Below are positions 27,333 through 36,002 of a stretch of DNA of 64,000 nt, one piece after another. Origin of the DNA: Brevibacterium rongguiense (lineage in GTDB: Bacteria; Actinomycetota; Actinomycetes; Actinomycetales; Brevibacteriaceae). Each line of letters begins with the position of its first letter. Position 1 is the first letter of the stretch. The notes beneath the pieces were generated by a model that had not been told where the DNA came from, made no database searches, and was given only the letters and a program-made list of their open reading frames with translations. Position numbers and translations under genes: made by a program. Location: positions 28,097-92,096 of the forward strand of contig NZ_WWEQ01000005.1 of the NCBI RefSeq assembly GCF_009857845.1, in the 5' to 3' direction.

Positions 27333-27356
27333 CGTTCAAGTATTGAACACTGTTCA
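27326..27356 (-). promoter_or_regulatory. Two BioQ-type operator boxes over the bioB start
   Basis: TGAAC-ATC-GTTCA (27326-27338) and TGAAC-ACT-GTTCA (27344-27356) each match the TGAAC-N3-GTTxx pattern recognised by the TetR-type biotin repressor BioQ of actinobacteria, and are 18 bp apart centre to centre. The first box contains the bioB start codon (27332-27330). A -10-like AATACT lies between them, six bases before the ATG. Repressor binding would block both initiation and the transcript start. Confidence 0.8.
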
Positions 27357-27387
27357 GGGCGGTGCAAGTCGGGCGCGCCGACCCGGC

Positions 27388-28167
27388 TCACCCGGCCAGC
27401 GGCCGCACCGTCAGGCACTGCTCGAGCGCCCCCACCGGGCCCTGCTCGTCGTGCAGGACGGTGTGCGTGAGCCCCAGGCCCGTGGGGCCGAAGGACACCG
27501 AGGTGTCATAGCCGAGCCACCCCTCGCCCGGGGTGCGGAACAGGTGGGCGGTGAGGTCGACGTTGGGGAACATCACCCGCGCCGGATCCGCGCGCACCGT
27601 GAGCCCGTTGGCGCCGTCGAAGAGCGCCGCGGCCTGGGCGAGCCGGGTGGCCTCGGCGTCGTCGACGAGGCCCACGTCCGTGCGCAGCCACGTCATCGCC
27701 CGCCCGGGCTCGCGCTGCGCGCGCCGGGACCGCGTCGAGGCGATGAAGCCCCCGGGCCAGACCTCGCTGCCCGACCACTCCGGCAGCTCGTCCGGCCCCG
27801 GAACCTCCGGCAGCGGGCTCGCGGCCAGCGCCGCGGTGTCCCCGGCCTGCATGAGCCACATCCGGGCGATGACGATCGTCCTGCCGCCGTAGAGCAGCTT
27901 GGCCTCGACGAGCTCGATCGTGCGCCCGGGGCGCAGCACCGAGAGCTGGTAGCTCATCGTGTCCATGGGCACCGTGCCGAGGATGTCGCAGGAGATCCGG
28001 CCGATCTGCAGGCCGTCGGAGCGCCGCGAGTCGCGATCGCTCTCCACGAGGTGGACGAGGAGGCCGACGGCGGGGGAGATGTGCTGCTCGCGCGGGTCCC
28101 ACGCCCCGGAGACGTGCTCGGTGGGGCGGTAGGCCGCGCGGCCCACGCGCTCGAAGTAGACGCTCAT
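27388..28167 (-). CDS. Acyl-CoA thioesterase-like double-hotdog protein
   Basis: 259-residue protein resembling TesB-like or Acyl-CoA_TE families, which hydrolyse acyl-CoA. The N-terminal hotdog runs from [21 protein letters not shown] through [15 protein letters not shown], with [30 protein letters not shown] forming its core strands. The C-terminal hotdog includes [33 protein letters not shown] with the Asp/Thr positions expected of active members, and ends [26 protein letters not shown] -10 box lies eight bases before the ATG (28181-28176). It is divergent from the rhodanese gene. Confidence 0.75.
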   Translation of the reverse strand: MSVYFERVGRAAYRPTEHVSGAWDPREQHISPAVGLLVHLVESDRDSRRSDGLQIGRISCDILGTVPMDTMSYQLSVLRPGRTIELVEAKLLYGGRTIVIARMWLMQAGDTAALAASPLPEVPGPDELPEWSGSEVWPGGFIASTRSRRAQREPGRAMTWLRTDVGLVDDAEATRLAQAAALFDGANGLTVRADPARVMFPNVDLTAHLFRTPGEGWLGYDTSVSFGPTGLGLTHTVLHDEQGPVGALEQCLTVRPLAG

Positions 28168-28196
28168 GGGCCCCCATCCTACGGAAGGCCCGCCTC

Positions 28197-28202
28197 TAGA
28201 CT
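28197..28202 (+). promoter_or_regulatory. -10 box (TAGACT) for a leaderless trhO transcript
   Basis: TAGACT is followed by seven bases and then ATG 28210. The divergent thioesterase promoter (TAGGAT, 28181-28176) is only 16 bases away on the other strand. Confidence 0.6.
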
Positions 28203-28209
28203 GGGGCGC

Positions 28210-29163
28210 ATGTCGGTGCCGAAGATCGTCCTCTTCTACGCGTTCGCGCCGCTGCCGGACCCCGAGGCGGTGCGCCTGTGGCAGCGCGCGCTCGCCTCCT
28301 CGCTGGGGCTCGGCGGGCGCATCATCGTCGCCGCCCACGGCATCAACGCGACGGTGGGCGGCGACGTCGCCGCGGTCAAGGCCTACGTCAAGCAGACCCG
28401 GCAGTACCCGGCCTTCGCGGACGCGGACTACAAGCTCTCCGACGGCGCGGGGGACGACTTCCCGCGCCTGAGCGTGCGGGTCCGGCCCGAGCTCGTGACG
28501 TTCGGCGCCCCGGACGAGGTGCGCGTGGACGAGCACGGGGTGGTCGGCGGCGGCCGGCGCGTGGCGCCCGAGGACCTCGCGGGGCTGCTGGCCGAGCGGC
28601 CGGACGCCGTGATGTTCGACGGGCGCAACACGATGGAGGCACGGATCGGCCGCTTCCGCGGGGCGGTGGTCCCGCGGGCGGAGACGACGCGCGACCTGCT
28701 CGCCGAGCTCGACGCCGGGGCCTTCGACCACCTCAAGGACCGCCCGGTCATCACGTACTGCACCGGCGGGGTGCGCTGCGAGGTGCTCAGCGCGCTCATG
28801 CGCCGGCGCGGCTTCGCCGAGGTCTACCAGCTCGACGGCGGGATCGTGCGCTACGGCGAGGCGTTCGGCTCAGACGGCCTGTGGGACGGCTCGCTCTACG
28901 TCTTCGACCGCCGGATGCACGTGGAATTCGCCCCCGGCGCCCACTCCCTGGGGCGGTGCGGTGCGTGCGGGGAGCCCACCGCGGACTACGCCAACTGCTC
29001 CGATCCCGCCTGCCGCCGGATGTTCCTGCGCTGCCCCGCGTGCACCGCTGCCGGCCGCCTGCGGGAGTGCGGGCAGTGCACCGCCGCACCTCGTGCCGCC
29101 GCCCCGCTCGCACCCCGACCGCCCACCGCAGAACCGCTCACCGCCGAACGGAGCCCCTCATGA
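28210..29163 (+). CDS. trhO: Rhodanese-type tRNA uridine hydroxylase TrhO (UPF0176)
   Basis: 317 residues. TrhO enzymes make 5-hydroxyuridine at tRNA position 34 with oxygen. The N-terminal domain ([24 protein letters not shown], then [11 protein letters not shown]) is diagnostic. The rhodanese loop is CTGGVR with Cys184. A C-terminal Cys-rich zinc-ribbon-like part ([15 protein letters not shown], then [11 protein letters not shown] and CGQC) follows, plus a Pro/Ala tail of about 25 residues. The ATG is seven bases from a -10 box, and the stop overlaps the next start (ATGA). Confidence 0.87.
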   Translation: MSVPKIVLFYAFAPLPDPEAVRLWQRALASSLGLGGRIIVAAHGINATVGGDVAAVKAYVKQTRQYPAFADADYKLSDGAGDDFPRLSVRVRPELVTFGAPDEVRVDEHGVVGGGRRVAPEDLAGLLAERPDAVMFDGRNTMEARIGRFRGAVVPRAETTRDLLAELDAGAFDHLKDRPVITYCTGGVRCEVLSALMRRRGFAEVYQLDGGIVRYGEAFGSDGLWDGSLYVFDRRMHVEFAPGAHSLGRCGACGEPTADYANCSDPACRRMFLRCPACTAAGRLRECGQCTAAPRAAAPLAPRPPTAEPLTAERSPS

Positions 29164-29612
29164 GCCCGGGAATCATCGCACTCTTCGTCGGCGCGGGGAT
29201 CCTCTTCCTCGCGGCAATGGCGCTCGTCGTCGTCACGGTCACGAGGGCGATCGGCTACCACCGCGCCATCCGGGACCGCGAGGCGGCGCTGGCGGGAGCC
29301 CCGATCGGGGTGGGCCTCATCGAGGGCATCCACCGCACCCTGTGGACCTACGGCAGCGGCCCGCCCGGCGGCGGCGCGCCGCACCTCTACCGCTTCGACG
29401 TGCGGGTGGAGACGGAGGACGGGCGGCAGTTCACCAGCCGGGTGGAGCGGTACCTGTCCGTGCTCGAGCGCCGTGATTTCCAGGAGGGCACGCTGCGCCC
29501 CGTCCACTACGCCCCCGGCCGCGAGGAGGAGGCGGTCTTCGTCACCGACCCCGCCGCGGCCGCCGAGGCGCAGCGCGTGCTCGCCGTCGTGCAGGCCCGC
29601 CACCGGCGCTGA
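29160..29612 (+). CDS. Hypothetical single-span membrane protein
   Basis: 150 residues. Residues 4-28 ([24 protein letters not shown]) are a membrane span, and the rest is soluble with beta-rich pieces ([45 protein letters not shown]), reminiscent of DUF3592-type proteins. It overlaps trhO by four bases (ATGA) and is probably expressed with it. No function can be assigned. Confidence 0.6.
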   Translation: MSPGIIALFVGAGILFLAAMALVVVTVTRAIGYHRAIRDREAALAGAPIGVGLIEGIHRTLWTYGSGPPGGGAPHLYRFDVRVETEDGRQFTSRVERYLSVLERRDFQEGTLRPVHYAPGREEEAVFVTDPAAAAEAQRVLAVVQARHRR

Positions 29613-29630
29613 GCCGGAGGGTGGGCCGGC

Positions 29631-31088
29631 TCAGCGGCCGAACAGGCGGCGGAAGAAGCCCTTCTTCTCATCGGCGGCGGTGTCCTGCTTGGCCGCCGAG
29701 GGGGCATCGCCCTCGGCGCGCGCGCCGGCATCCGCCGTGGTCGAGTCGGCCACGACGTCCGCGTCGCGGTCCACGGCCGCCGCGTCACGGTCATCCTCGT
29801 GGGTCGCCGGCTCGGTGGGCTGGGCGCGCGGCTCGGGAGAGGGCTCGGGAACCGGGGCGGCTGCGGGCTCGGGCGTCGCCGCAGTTGCCGGCGCGGCCTC
29901 GGGTGCCGGGGCGTCGTCGTCGACGATGCCGTCATCGGAGAACACGAGCGGCTCGTCGTCGGCGTCCGCGGGGGCGGCGGCCTCGCCGGCCTCCGTCCGG
30001 GTGACCTCGACGGAGCCGTCCGAGGTGGGGATCTCGGTGAGCCCGGTGTCCGCGTCCTGGGCCGCGGCGGCGGGCTTGGCGGACTCGGCACGGGCGCCGG
30101 CATCGGCGGTCGTGGAGTCGGAGACGACGTCCGCGGCGCGCTCGACGGTGCGCTCATCGCGCTCATCGACCTGCGTCGCCGGCTCGACGGTGGGTGTGAC
30201 GGCGGGCTCGACGACCACCTCGGGCTCGGAGCGCCTGTCCTCGGAGCTCACATCGTCGGGACGGGGCGGGTTCGTGCTCGCGGGATGGTCCACAGTGGAC
30301 TCCTGGGGCTCGTGAGCGCTGGTCTCGCTCGGGTGGGCGGGGGCGGGCACCGTGGCGCCGGAGGCCCGCGCGAACTGGACCGCGGCCTCGCCCTCGAGGG
30401 GCTGGTGGACCTGGCAGTTCGTCAGGCGGTGCTTGTCGTCGAACGTGACGTCGGCGCTGCCGTCGGAGGCGAGGATGCGCAGCCCGCCGCCGGGCAGGTC
30501 CGCGAGCGGGAAGCCGCGCAGCCGGGCGTAGGAGCGCAGCGCGGCCTCGTGGTCGGAGACGTCCGTGAGCGTGAGGCCCGCCGCGATCGCCTTGACGATG
30601 GCGCGGATCTCCGGCTCGCCGGCCTCCATGCCGTCGCCGTCGACGAGCAGCCACACGGTGGTGGTGCCCACCGGCAGCGGGAAGTGGGTCCAGCGGCCCG
30701 TCACGGCCTTCGCCGCGAGCGTCAGGCGCAGCGCGTCCTCGTCCTTGGCGTCGAACTCCTCCGTGCCGAACTCGGCGACGCCCTCCCGGGCGCCGCGCGC
30801 CCGCACCTCGTGGGCGAGCTCCACCACCGGCAGCGGCCAGTCGTTCTCCTCGGACCAGCCCCACCGCCACGTGCCGTAGGCGGAATCGGCCGAGCCGATG
30901 AGGTGGGGGCGCAGCACGACCGGGTCCTCGGAGCCGAAGCGCAGCGCGGGCTGCTCGGAGAAGTCCGCATCCCAGTCGTCGGCGCGCTCGGCGATGCGCT
31001 GCTCGAAGCGCATCTGCGCGTCCGTGGACATGAAGACGGCGCGGTTGACCAGTTCCTGCAGGGAGTCGTCGCCAGGGGTGTTCGTCAT
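29631..31088 (-). CDS. DUF6882-like protein with acidic repeat tail and MinD-like C terminus
   Basis: 485 residues. The first 240 or so form a globular domain (YGTWRWGWSEENDWPLPVVELAHEVRARG, WTHFPLPVGTTTVWLLVDGDG) like DUF6882 proteins of unknown role. Residues about 250-470 are acidic, Pro/Ala-rich and disordered, with a duplicated segment (ADVVSDSTTADAGARAE and ADVVADSTTADAGARAE). The last residues, KKGFFRRLFGR (475-485), closely resemble the amphipathic membrane-targeting helix of MinD (KKGFLKRLFGG). A membrane-tethered protein on a flexible linker is suggested. A TAGGCT -10 box precedes the ATG by six bases (leaderless). Confidence 0.7.
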   Translation of the reverse strand: MTNTPGDDSLQELVNRAVFMSTDAQMRFEQRIAERADDWDADFSEQPALRFGSEDPVVLRPHLIGSADSAYGTWRWGWSEENDWPLPVVELAHEVRARGAREGVAEFGTEEFDAKDEDALRLTLAAKAVTGRWTHFPLPVGTTTVWLLVDGDGMEAGEPEIRAIVKAIAAGLTLTDVSDHEAALRSYARLRGFPLADLPGGGLRILASDGSADVTFDDKHRLTNCQVHQPLEGEAAVQFARASGATVPAPAHPSETSAHEPQESTVDHPASTNPPRPDDVSSEDRRSEPEVVVEPAVTPTVEPATQVDERDERTVERAADVVSDSTTADAGARAESAKPAAAAQDADTGLTEIPTSDGSVEVTRTEAGEAAAPADADDEPLVFSDDGIVDDDAPAPEAAPATAATPEPAAAPVPEPSPEPRAQPTEPATHEDDRDAAAVDRDADVVADSTTADAGARAEGDAPSAAKQDTAADEKKGFFRRLFGR

Positions 31089-31094
31089 GGCCTC

Positions 31095-31100
31095 AGCCTA
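31095..31100 (-). promoter_or_regulatory. -10 box (TAGGCT) for the leaderless DUF6882-like gene
   Basis: TAGGCT on the minus strand, six bases before ATG 31088. Confidence 0.6.
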
Positions 31101-31108
31101 GCCGCGGC

Positions 31109-31885
31109 TCACCGGACGCGCACCGACAGGCACGTGACGCAGCCCTCGAGCTTCTCGTACTCGCCCACGTCGACCTCGACGACGTCCCAGCCGCGCTCGC
31201 GCAGCAGGGCGGCCGACTCCGGGGCGTCTGCGGCCATGATGAGGGTGTCGCCGCTGAGCACGACGTGGGCGCCGGACTCCTCGGGCACGGGCAGGAACGA
31301 CTCGAAGGCATCCGGGTCGTCGACGACGGGGGCGTAGCCGATGACCGTGCCGTCCGGCAGGGCGGTGACCGCGCTCTTGAGGTGGAGCGCCTTCGTCAGC
31401 GGCACCGTGACCACCCGGTAGCCGTGCGGCTCGACGAAGCCGGCGAGCTGGGCGATGCCCTCCGCGTTCGTCGTTCCCGACAGGCCCACGTAGACCGTGG
31501 AGCCCACCTTGAGCACGTCACCGCCGTCCAGGGTGCCCGGCGCGGCGATCCGGTCGTACGGGATCCCGAGCTCCTCGAGGACCTGCGCGACCGACCCGGT
31601 CTCCGGGTTGCGGGTGGGCTGCTTGGGGTTGGTCAGGACGGCGCGCTCGCCGAACATGACGACCGTGTCCTCGACGAAGACGGAGTCGGGCAGGTCATCG
31701 GCGACCGGGACCTCGACGATGCCCCAGCCGCGGGAGCGGAAGGCCTCGACGTAGGCCTCCCACTGGCGGCGCGCGGCCGCGAGGTCCACGGGCTCGCGCT
31801 CGCGGAACGTCACGATGCCATCGGCCAGGCTCGCTGCGGGCCGGCGGACCAGCAGGTACGGGGGCTGCGGGTGCGTGTTCTCCAT
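31109..31885 (-). CDS. Dimethylarginine dimethylaminohydrolase family protein (DDAH)
   Basis: 258-residue guanidino-group modifying enzyme; relatives turn dimethylarginine or arginine-like compounds into citrulline. Visible catalytic elements: SVFVEDTVVMFGERAVLTNP (acidic residue), LDGGDVLKVGSTVYVGLSGTTN, the histidine in KALHLKSAVTALPDG, and Cys252 in EGCVTCLSVRVR at the very C terminus. Length is standard. A TACGCT -10 box six bases upstream of the ATG is itself tandemly duplicated. Proximity to a polyamine locus is suggestive of arginine-derived substrates but is not proof. Confidence 0.87.
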   Translation of the reverse strand: MENTHPQPPYLLVRRPAASLADGIVTFREREPVDLAAARRQWEAYVEAFRSRGWGIVEVPVADDLPDSVFVEDTVVMFGERAVLTNPKQPTRNPETGSVAQVLEELGIPYDRIAAPGTLDGGDVLKVGSTVYVGLSGTTNAEGIAQLAGFVEPHGYRVVTVPLTKALHLKSAVTALPDGTVIGYAPVVDDPDAFESFLPVPEESGAHVVLSGDTLIMAADAPESAALLRERGWDVVEVDVGEYEKLEGCVTCLSVRVR

Positions 31886-31891
31886 GCCCTC

Positions 31892-31917
31892 AGCGTAGTC
31901 CCCGAGCGTAGTCCCCG
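31892..31917 (-). promoter_or_regulatory. Tandemly duplicated -10 region of the DDAH gene
   Basis: Two exact 13-base copies of AGCGTAGTCCCCG (31892-31904, 31905-31917). On the minus strand each contains TACGCT. The proximal copy is six bases from the ATG (leaderless); the distal one would give a 13-base-longer transcript. Confidence 0.7.
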
Positions 31918-31949
31918 GCGGCGCCGTGCGGCCCGTCCGCTGGGATCCC

Positions 31950-32729
31950 TCAGGCGCGGACGAGGGCGTCCAGCACCGAGGTGAAGAAGCCCTGGCCGTC
32001 GAGCCCCGTGCGGGTCCCGGCGTCCGTGTCCGGGCCGAACCCGGCTTCCACGGCGTGCTCGGGGTGGGGCATGAGGCCCACGACGTTGCCGCGCTCGTTG
32101 GCGATGCCGGCGATGTCGCGCTGCGAGCCGTTCGGATTCGCCCCCGCGTAGCGGACGACGACGCGGCCTGCGGCCTCGAGCTCGTCGAGGACGTGGGCCT
32201 CGGCCCGGTAGCCGCCCTCGCCGTTCTTCAGCGGGATGAGGATCTCCTCGCCCGGGGCGAAGGCGCTCGTCCAGGCCGTCTGCGCGTTCTCCACGCGCAG
32301 GCGCTGGTCGCGGCAGATGAAGTGCTGGTCCTCGTTGCGCACGAGCGCGCCGGGCAGCAGGTGGGCCTCGCAGAGGACCTGGAAGCCGTTGCAGATCCCC
32401 AGGACCGGCAGGCCGCCGCGCGCGGCGTCGATGACGGAGTCCATGATCGCCGCGAAGCGGGCGATGGCGCCGGCGCGCAGGTAGTCGCCGTAGGAGAAGC
32501 CACCGGGCAGGATGACGGCGTCGACGCCCTGCAGGTCCGCATCCCCGTGCCACAGGGGCACGGGCTGGGCGCCGGAGAGGGCGACGGCCCTGGCGGCATC
32601 GCGGTCGTCCAGGGTGCCGGGGAAGGTGACGACGCCGATCCGCGCGTCCGCCGCGCCGGGCGCCGGGGCGTCGCCGCGGGCCCGGCCGATGAGCGGGCCG
32701 CCGGCCGTGTAGGCGCTGCGGTCGCTCAC
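31950..32729 (-). CDS. purQ: FGAM synthase glutaminase subunit PurQ
   Basis: Supplies ammonia to PurL by hydrolysing glutamine. The 259-residue protein has a non-conserved leader of about 28 residues ([24 protein letters not shown]) before the class I amidotransferase fold [19 protein letters not shown]. The catalytic triad is the Cys in [10 protein letters not shown], plus His and Glu in PHPEHAVE. The oxyanion loop [13 protein letters not shown] is intact. It overlaps purS by four bases. The long leader hints that translation might begin later, but no better start is seen. Confidence 0.93.
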   Translation of the reverse strand: MSDRSAYTAGGPLIGRARGDAPAPGAADARIGVVTFPGTLDDRDAARAVALSGAQPVPLWHGDADLQGVDAVILPGGFSYGDYLRAGAIARFAAIMDSVIDAARGGLPVLGICNGFQVLCEAHLLPGALVRNEDQHFICRDQRLRVENAQTAWTSAFAPGEEILIPLKNGEGGYRAEAHVLDELEAAGRVVVRYAGANPNGSQRDIAGIANERGNVVGLMPHPEHAVEAGFGPDTDAGTRTGLDGQGFFTSVLDALVRA

Positions 32730-33088
32730 TGCGCACCCGCCTGCGCGCCGTCAGCCTGGGCGGCGCCGCCGTGGGCCTGGGCCTCCGCGACGGCGTCCGA
32801 GGAGGCGCCCACGGGGGTGGCAGGGTGGTCGGGGGCGTCGTCGATCGACTCGGGGCGGATGGCCACGACGTCCTCGATGACGGGGTTGGACAGCAGCGCG
32901 GTCGCCGCCTGCTCGATCTGGGCGAGCACCTCGGGGGTGGCCTCCCCGTCGAACGTGAGCTCGAAGCGCTTGCCCTGGCGCACCTCGAACCCCTCGATGC
33001 CCAGGCGGTGCAGCCCGGACCCGATCGCCTTGCCCTGCGGATCGAGGATCTCCGGCTTCGGCATGACCTCGACGACGACGTGTCCCAT
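32726..33088 (-). CDS. purS: FGAM synthase small subunit PurS
   Basis: Small adaptor that joins PurQ and PurL. The conserved part is residues 1-80 ([46 protein letters not shown]). It is followed by a roughly 40-residue Ala/Gln-rich tail ([21 protein letters not shown]) absent from most PurS. ATG 33088 has TAGGAG upstream. A TAGACT -10 box lies at 33130-33125. First gene of purS-purQ. Confidence 0.9.
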   Translation of the reverse strand: MGHVVVEVMPKPEILDPQGKAIGSGLHRLGIEGFEVRQGKRFELTFDGEATPEVLAQIEQAATALLSNPVIEDVVAIRPESIDDAPDHPATPVGASSDAVAEAQAHGGAAQADGAQAGAQ

Positions 33089-33124
33089 GGTGCTCCTAGC
33101 TGAGAGGGGGCGGGCTGCGGATGA

Positions 33125-33130
33125 AGTCTA
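33125..33130 (-). promoter_or_regulatory. -10 box (TAGACT) of purSQ
   Basis: TAGACT on the minus strand; start near 33118, leader about 30 bases with TAGGAG. Same hexamer as the purL, purC and purD promoters. Confidence 0.5.
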
Positions 33131-33181
33131 TCAACGGCCCCGCGGGCCGTGCTGCGCTCGAGCGGTCAGGGGCACGGCCGC

Positions 33182-33670
33182 CTACTGCCGCTCCCACCCC
33201 TCGACCGGGCCGGGCACCGCGGTGAACAGCGGGTGGGGCGCTGCTGCGCCGAGGTGCGCGAGGTGGCCGGAGAACCACTCCGGGTCGCGCTCGGAGACCT
33301 TCGCGGCCAGCCGGTCCCGCTCGTAGTCGAGCTGGCCGCGGGTCACGGCCATGGCGCCCGCCCACGGCCCCAGGGCCGGGCCCGGCGCCACCGGGGCCGC
33401 GCCTGCCGGCGGGGGCACCGCGGCCGGCACCGCGATGCGCGCGGCGTCGAACGCGTAGCCGCGGGCATCGGCCTCCGCGCGAAGGCCCGTGAGGAAGGCG
33501 CCGACGGCCGCGACGGGATCCGCCTGTGCCCGGAAGCGCTCGAGCTGCGGGTGGCTGCGGTAGCCGCGCGTGAGCCCGCGCAGCACCTTCTGGGCGAGCA
33601 GCGCCTCGCGCCAGCAGGCGACGAGCCCGCGGCGGTCGAGCAGGCTGGGATCGAGCGACCAGAGTCTCAT
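33182..33670 (-). CDS. Pyrimidine-dimer DNA glycosylase-like protein (Pyr_excise family)
   Basis: 162 residues. The N terminus MRLWSLDPSLLDRRGLVACWREALLAQKVL followed by GYRSHPQLERF (split here) matches the bacterial Pyr_excise family related to T4 endonuclease V, which excises UV dimers. Many bacterial members have not been tested. A central Pro/Ala-rich linker (PAAVPPPAGAAPVAPGPALGPW) is longer than usual. The C-terminal DYERDRLAAKVSERDPEW helix is also typical. The upstream gene is 23 bases away on the same strand. Confidence 0.7.
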   Translation of the reverse strand: MRLWSLDPSLLDRRGLVACWREALLAQKVLRGLTRGYRSHPQLERFRAQADPVAAVGAFLTGLRAEADARGYAFDAARIAVPAAVPPPAGAAPVAPGPALGPWAGAMAVTRGQLDYERDRLAAKVSERDPEWFSGHLAHLGAAAPHPLFTAVPGPVEGWERQ

Positions 33671-33693
33671 GGGCTCAAGAGTCTCACGTGCCC

Positions 33694-35094
33694 TCAGCTG
33701 TCGAAGCCCATGCCGATCGCGTCGAGGGCCTTGAGCAGGGGGCCGCGGCGGCCCTCGTTCTCATCGGCCTTGACCATGGCCGCGGTGGTGAGCTTGACGC
33801 CGGCCCAGGCGAGCGGCTCGGGCGGGAAGGGCAGCGGCATCTTCCTGACCATCTCGAGCTCCGTGAGCTCGGTCCGCCCGCCGGAGAGCAGGTTGAGCAT
33901 GACGCGCCCGGCGAACCGCGAGGCCCCCACGCCCAGGCCGGTGAAGCCCGCCGCATAGGCGATCCGGCCGCCGTGGGCCGTGGCGAAGAACGGGAAGAAG
34001 CGCGAGCACGTGTCGATCGCCCCGCCCCACTTGTGGCTGAACCGCACGCCCTCGAGCTGCGGGAACATCTCGTAGAGCTGTCGGGCGAGCGTCTCGAACG
34101 TCTCCGCGCGCTGGTCGTAGCGCCAGGAGACCTGCTTGCCGTAGTGGTAGACGGCATCCCAGCCGCCGAACAGGATTCGGTTGTCCGCGGTCAGCCGGAA
34201 GTAGTGGAACCGGTTGGCGGTGTCCGCCAGCCCCTGGCGGCCGGACCAGCCGATGGCGGCCAGCTGCTCGGCGGTGAGCGGCTCGGTCATGATCGCGTAG
34301 TCGTAGACCGGCACGGTGTGCAGCCGCGTGCGCTTGAGCAGCGAGGGGAAGACGTTGGTCGCGAGCGCCACGCGCTCGGCGCGCAGCGTGCCCGCGTCGG
34401 TGTGCAGGTCGACGCCGCCGCCGGCGGCCCGGGAGCGGCGGTCCATGCGGCGCACGATCGAGTCCTCGTGCACCTCCACGCCCAGCTCGCGGATGACGCG
34501 CAGCAGCTCCCAGCACAGCTTGGCGGGGTGGATGAGCGCGTTGCCGCGCTGGTCCCACAGCCCGCCCAGGTACTGCGGCGAGTCGATGTGCGCGCGCAGC
34601 TCCTCTGCGTCGAGCCACACCTCGCCGGCCTCTGGGTCGTGGGCCGCGCGCAGCGCCTCGACCTGGTAGGGCTCGGTGGCGATGTTGATCTCGCCCGTGC
34701 GCTCGAACTCGCAGTCGAGCCCGTACCGGGCCACGGCCGCCTCGATGGCGTCGAGGTTCTCGAACCCCAGCTCCGTCAGGCGTGCGTTCTCCGCGGGCAG
34801 GTGGGACTCGCCGTTGTCCCACCCGTGGGTGAGGCTCGCGGAGCAGAAGCCGCCGTTGCGCCCGGAGGCGGCCCAGCCCACGCGCCCGCCCTCGAGGAGC
34901 ACGACCCGCCGGTCCGGGTCCGCCTCCTTGGCCAGCAGCGCGGTCCACAGGCCCGTGAACCCGCCGCCCACGATCGCGAGCTCCGTGCTGTGCTCGCCGG
35001 ACAGCGCGGGCAGCGCGGCGGGGCGAGCATCGGAATCGAGCCAGAAGGGGACGGTGGAGGCTCCGGCCAGGGCCGCGGAGACGTTCATGGGCAT
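33694..35094 (-). CDS. FAD-dependent amine oxidase of the PuuB/DAO family
   Basis: 466-residue flavoenzyme of the D-amino-acid-oxidase fold. The N-terminal FAD motif is LAIVGGGFTGLWTALLAKE with the acidic end VVLLEGGRVGWAASGRNGGF; ASGRNGGF is typical of gamma-glutamylputrescine oxidase and related amine oxidases. The C-terminal GFTGLGVGASRFAGR closes the FAD site. It is the last gene of the Pot transporter operon, which supports oxidation of a polyamine or its conjugate. No PuuA-type glutamylating ligase is in the window, so the true substrate may be free polyamine. Start at ATG 35094 or 35088. Confidence 0.82.
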   Translation of the reverse strand: MPMNVSAALAGASTVPFWLDSDARPAALPALSGEHSTELAIVGGGFTGLWTALLAKEADPDRRVVLLEGGRVGWAASGRNGGFCSASLTHGWDNGESHLPAENARLTELGFENLDAIEAAVARYGLDCEFERTGEINIATEPYQVEALRAAHDPEAGEVWLDAEELRAHIDSPQYLGGLWDQRGNALIHPAKLCWELLRVIRELGVEVHEDSIVRRMDRRSRAAGGGVDLHTDAGTLRAERVALATNVFPSLLKRTRLHTVPVYDYAIMTEPLTAEQLAAIGWSGRQGLADTANRFHYFRLTADNRILFGGWDAVYHYGKQVSWRYDQRAETFETLARQLYEMFPQLEGVRFSHKWGGAIDTCSRFFPFFATAHGGRIAYAAGFTGLGVGASRFAGRVMLNLLSGGRTELTELEMVRKMPLPFPPEPLAWAGVKLTTAAMVKADENEGRRGPLLKALDAIGMGFDS

Positions 35095-35140
35095 CGCTTT
35101 CTGCTGGGGCGGTTGGGGCTGTGAGGGGCTGTGGGGGTGC

Positions 35141-36001
35141 TCAGCTGCCGGCCATCGTCTTGATGATGGCCGTCGAGGACTCGCCGGACTTGCGCAGGAC
35201 CAGGCCCACGACGCCGAGCGCCACGAGCGTGAGGACGAGCATGACGGTCGACATCGCCGCGACCTCGGGCCGCAGGGCCACGCGCACGGAGGAGAAGATG
35301 TAGACCGGCCAGGGGGTGTAGCCCGGCTGCTGGACGAAGCTCGAGAGGATCGTGTTGTCCAGGCTCAGCGTGAACGACATGAGGCCGCCGGCCAGCACGC
35401 CCGGCGCCGCGAGCGGCAGGGTGATGTCCTTGAACGCGTGCCACGGGCTGGCGCCCAGGTCCGCGGCCGCCTCCTCGAGCGAGCGGTCGATGCCGGCCAT
35501 CCGGGCGCGGATGATGAACGTGACGACGGCGACGGAGAACATCGCGTGGGACACGATGAGCCGGACCAGGCCGTTGTTGAACGGGCCGATCCCCGCGTCG
35601 ACGCCCAGGGTGACGAACCAGGGCAGGAACGCGATGCCGTCGACGATCTCCGGGGTCACAAGCGTGAGCGCGAGGATGCCGGTGAGGCCGGCGGCCCACC
35701 AGGCGCCTCGGCGGGCCCTGGCCAGGGCGATGCCGCCCAGGGTGCCGAGCACGGTGGCCAGGAGCGCGGAGCCCACGGCCGCCTGGAGGCTCGTGATGAC
35801 GGAGGAGACGATGATGTCGTTGTTGATCGCGTTGACGTAGGCGTTGAAGCCGAAGCCCTTCCACGCCGCCAGCACGCGCCCGGAGTTGAACGAGTAGACG
35901 ACGATGACCGCGATCGGGGTGAAGAGGAACGCGAAGACGAGGACGCCCCAGAGCGTGAACAGCGCGTTCGTCGTGTTCGCGCGCTTCTTGCCGTAGGCCA
36001 T
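35141..36001 (-). CDS. potC: Spermidine/putrescine ABC transporter permease PotC
   Basis: 286 residues, six membrane spans. The cytoplasmic EAA loop that docks on PotA reads EEAAADLGASPWHAFKDITLPL with the expected downstream LAAPGVLAGG. The N-terminal span TLWGVLVFAFLFTPIAVIVVYSFN is typical of PotC. One base separates it from the potB stop. It works with PotB, PotA and the binding protein PotD in polyamine import. Confidence 0.9.
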   Translation of the reverse strand: MAYGKKRANTTNALFTLWGVLVFAFLFTPIAVIVVYSFNSGRVLAAWKGFGFNAYVNAINNDIIVSSVITSLQAAVGSALLATVLGTLGGIALARARRGAWWAAGLTGILALTLVTPEIVDGIAFLPWFVTLGVDAGIGPFNNGLVRLIVSHAMFSVAVVTFIIRARMAGIDRSLEEAAADLGASPWHAFKDITLPLAAPGVLAGGLMSFTLSLDNTILSSFVQQPGYTPWPVYIFSSVRVALRPEVAAMSTVMLVLTLVALGVVGLVLRKSGESSTAIIKTMAGS

Positions 36002-36002
36002 G

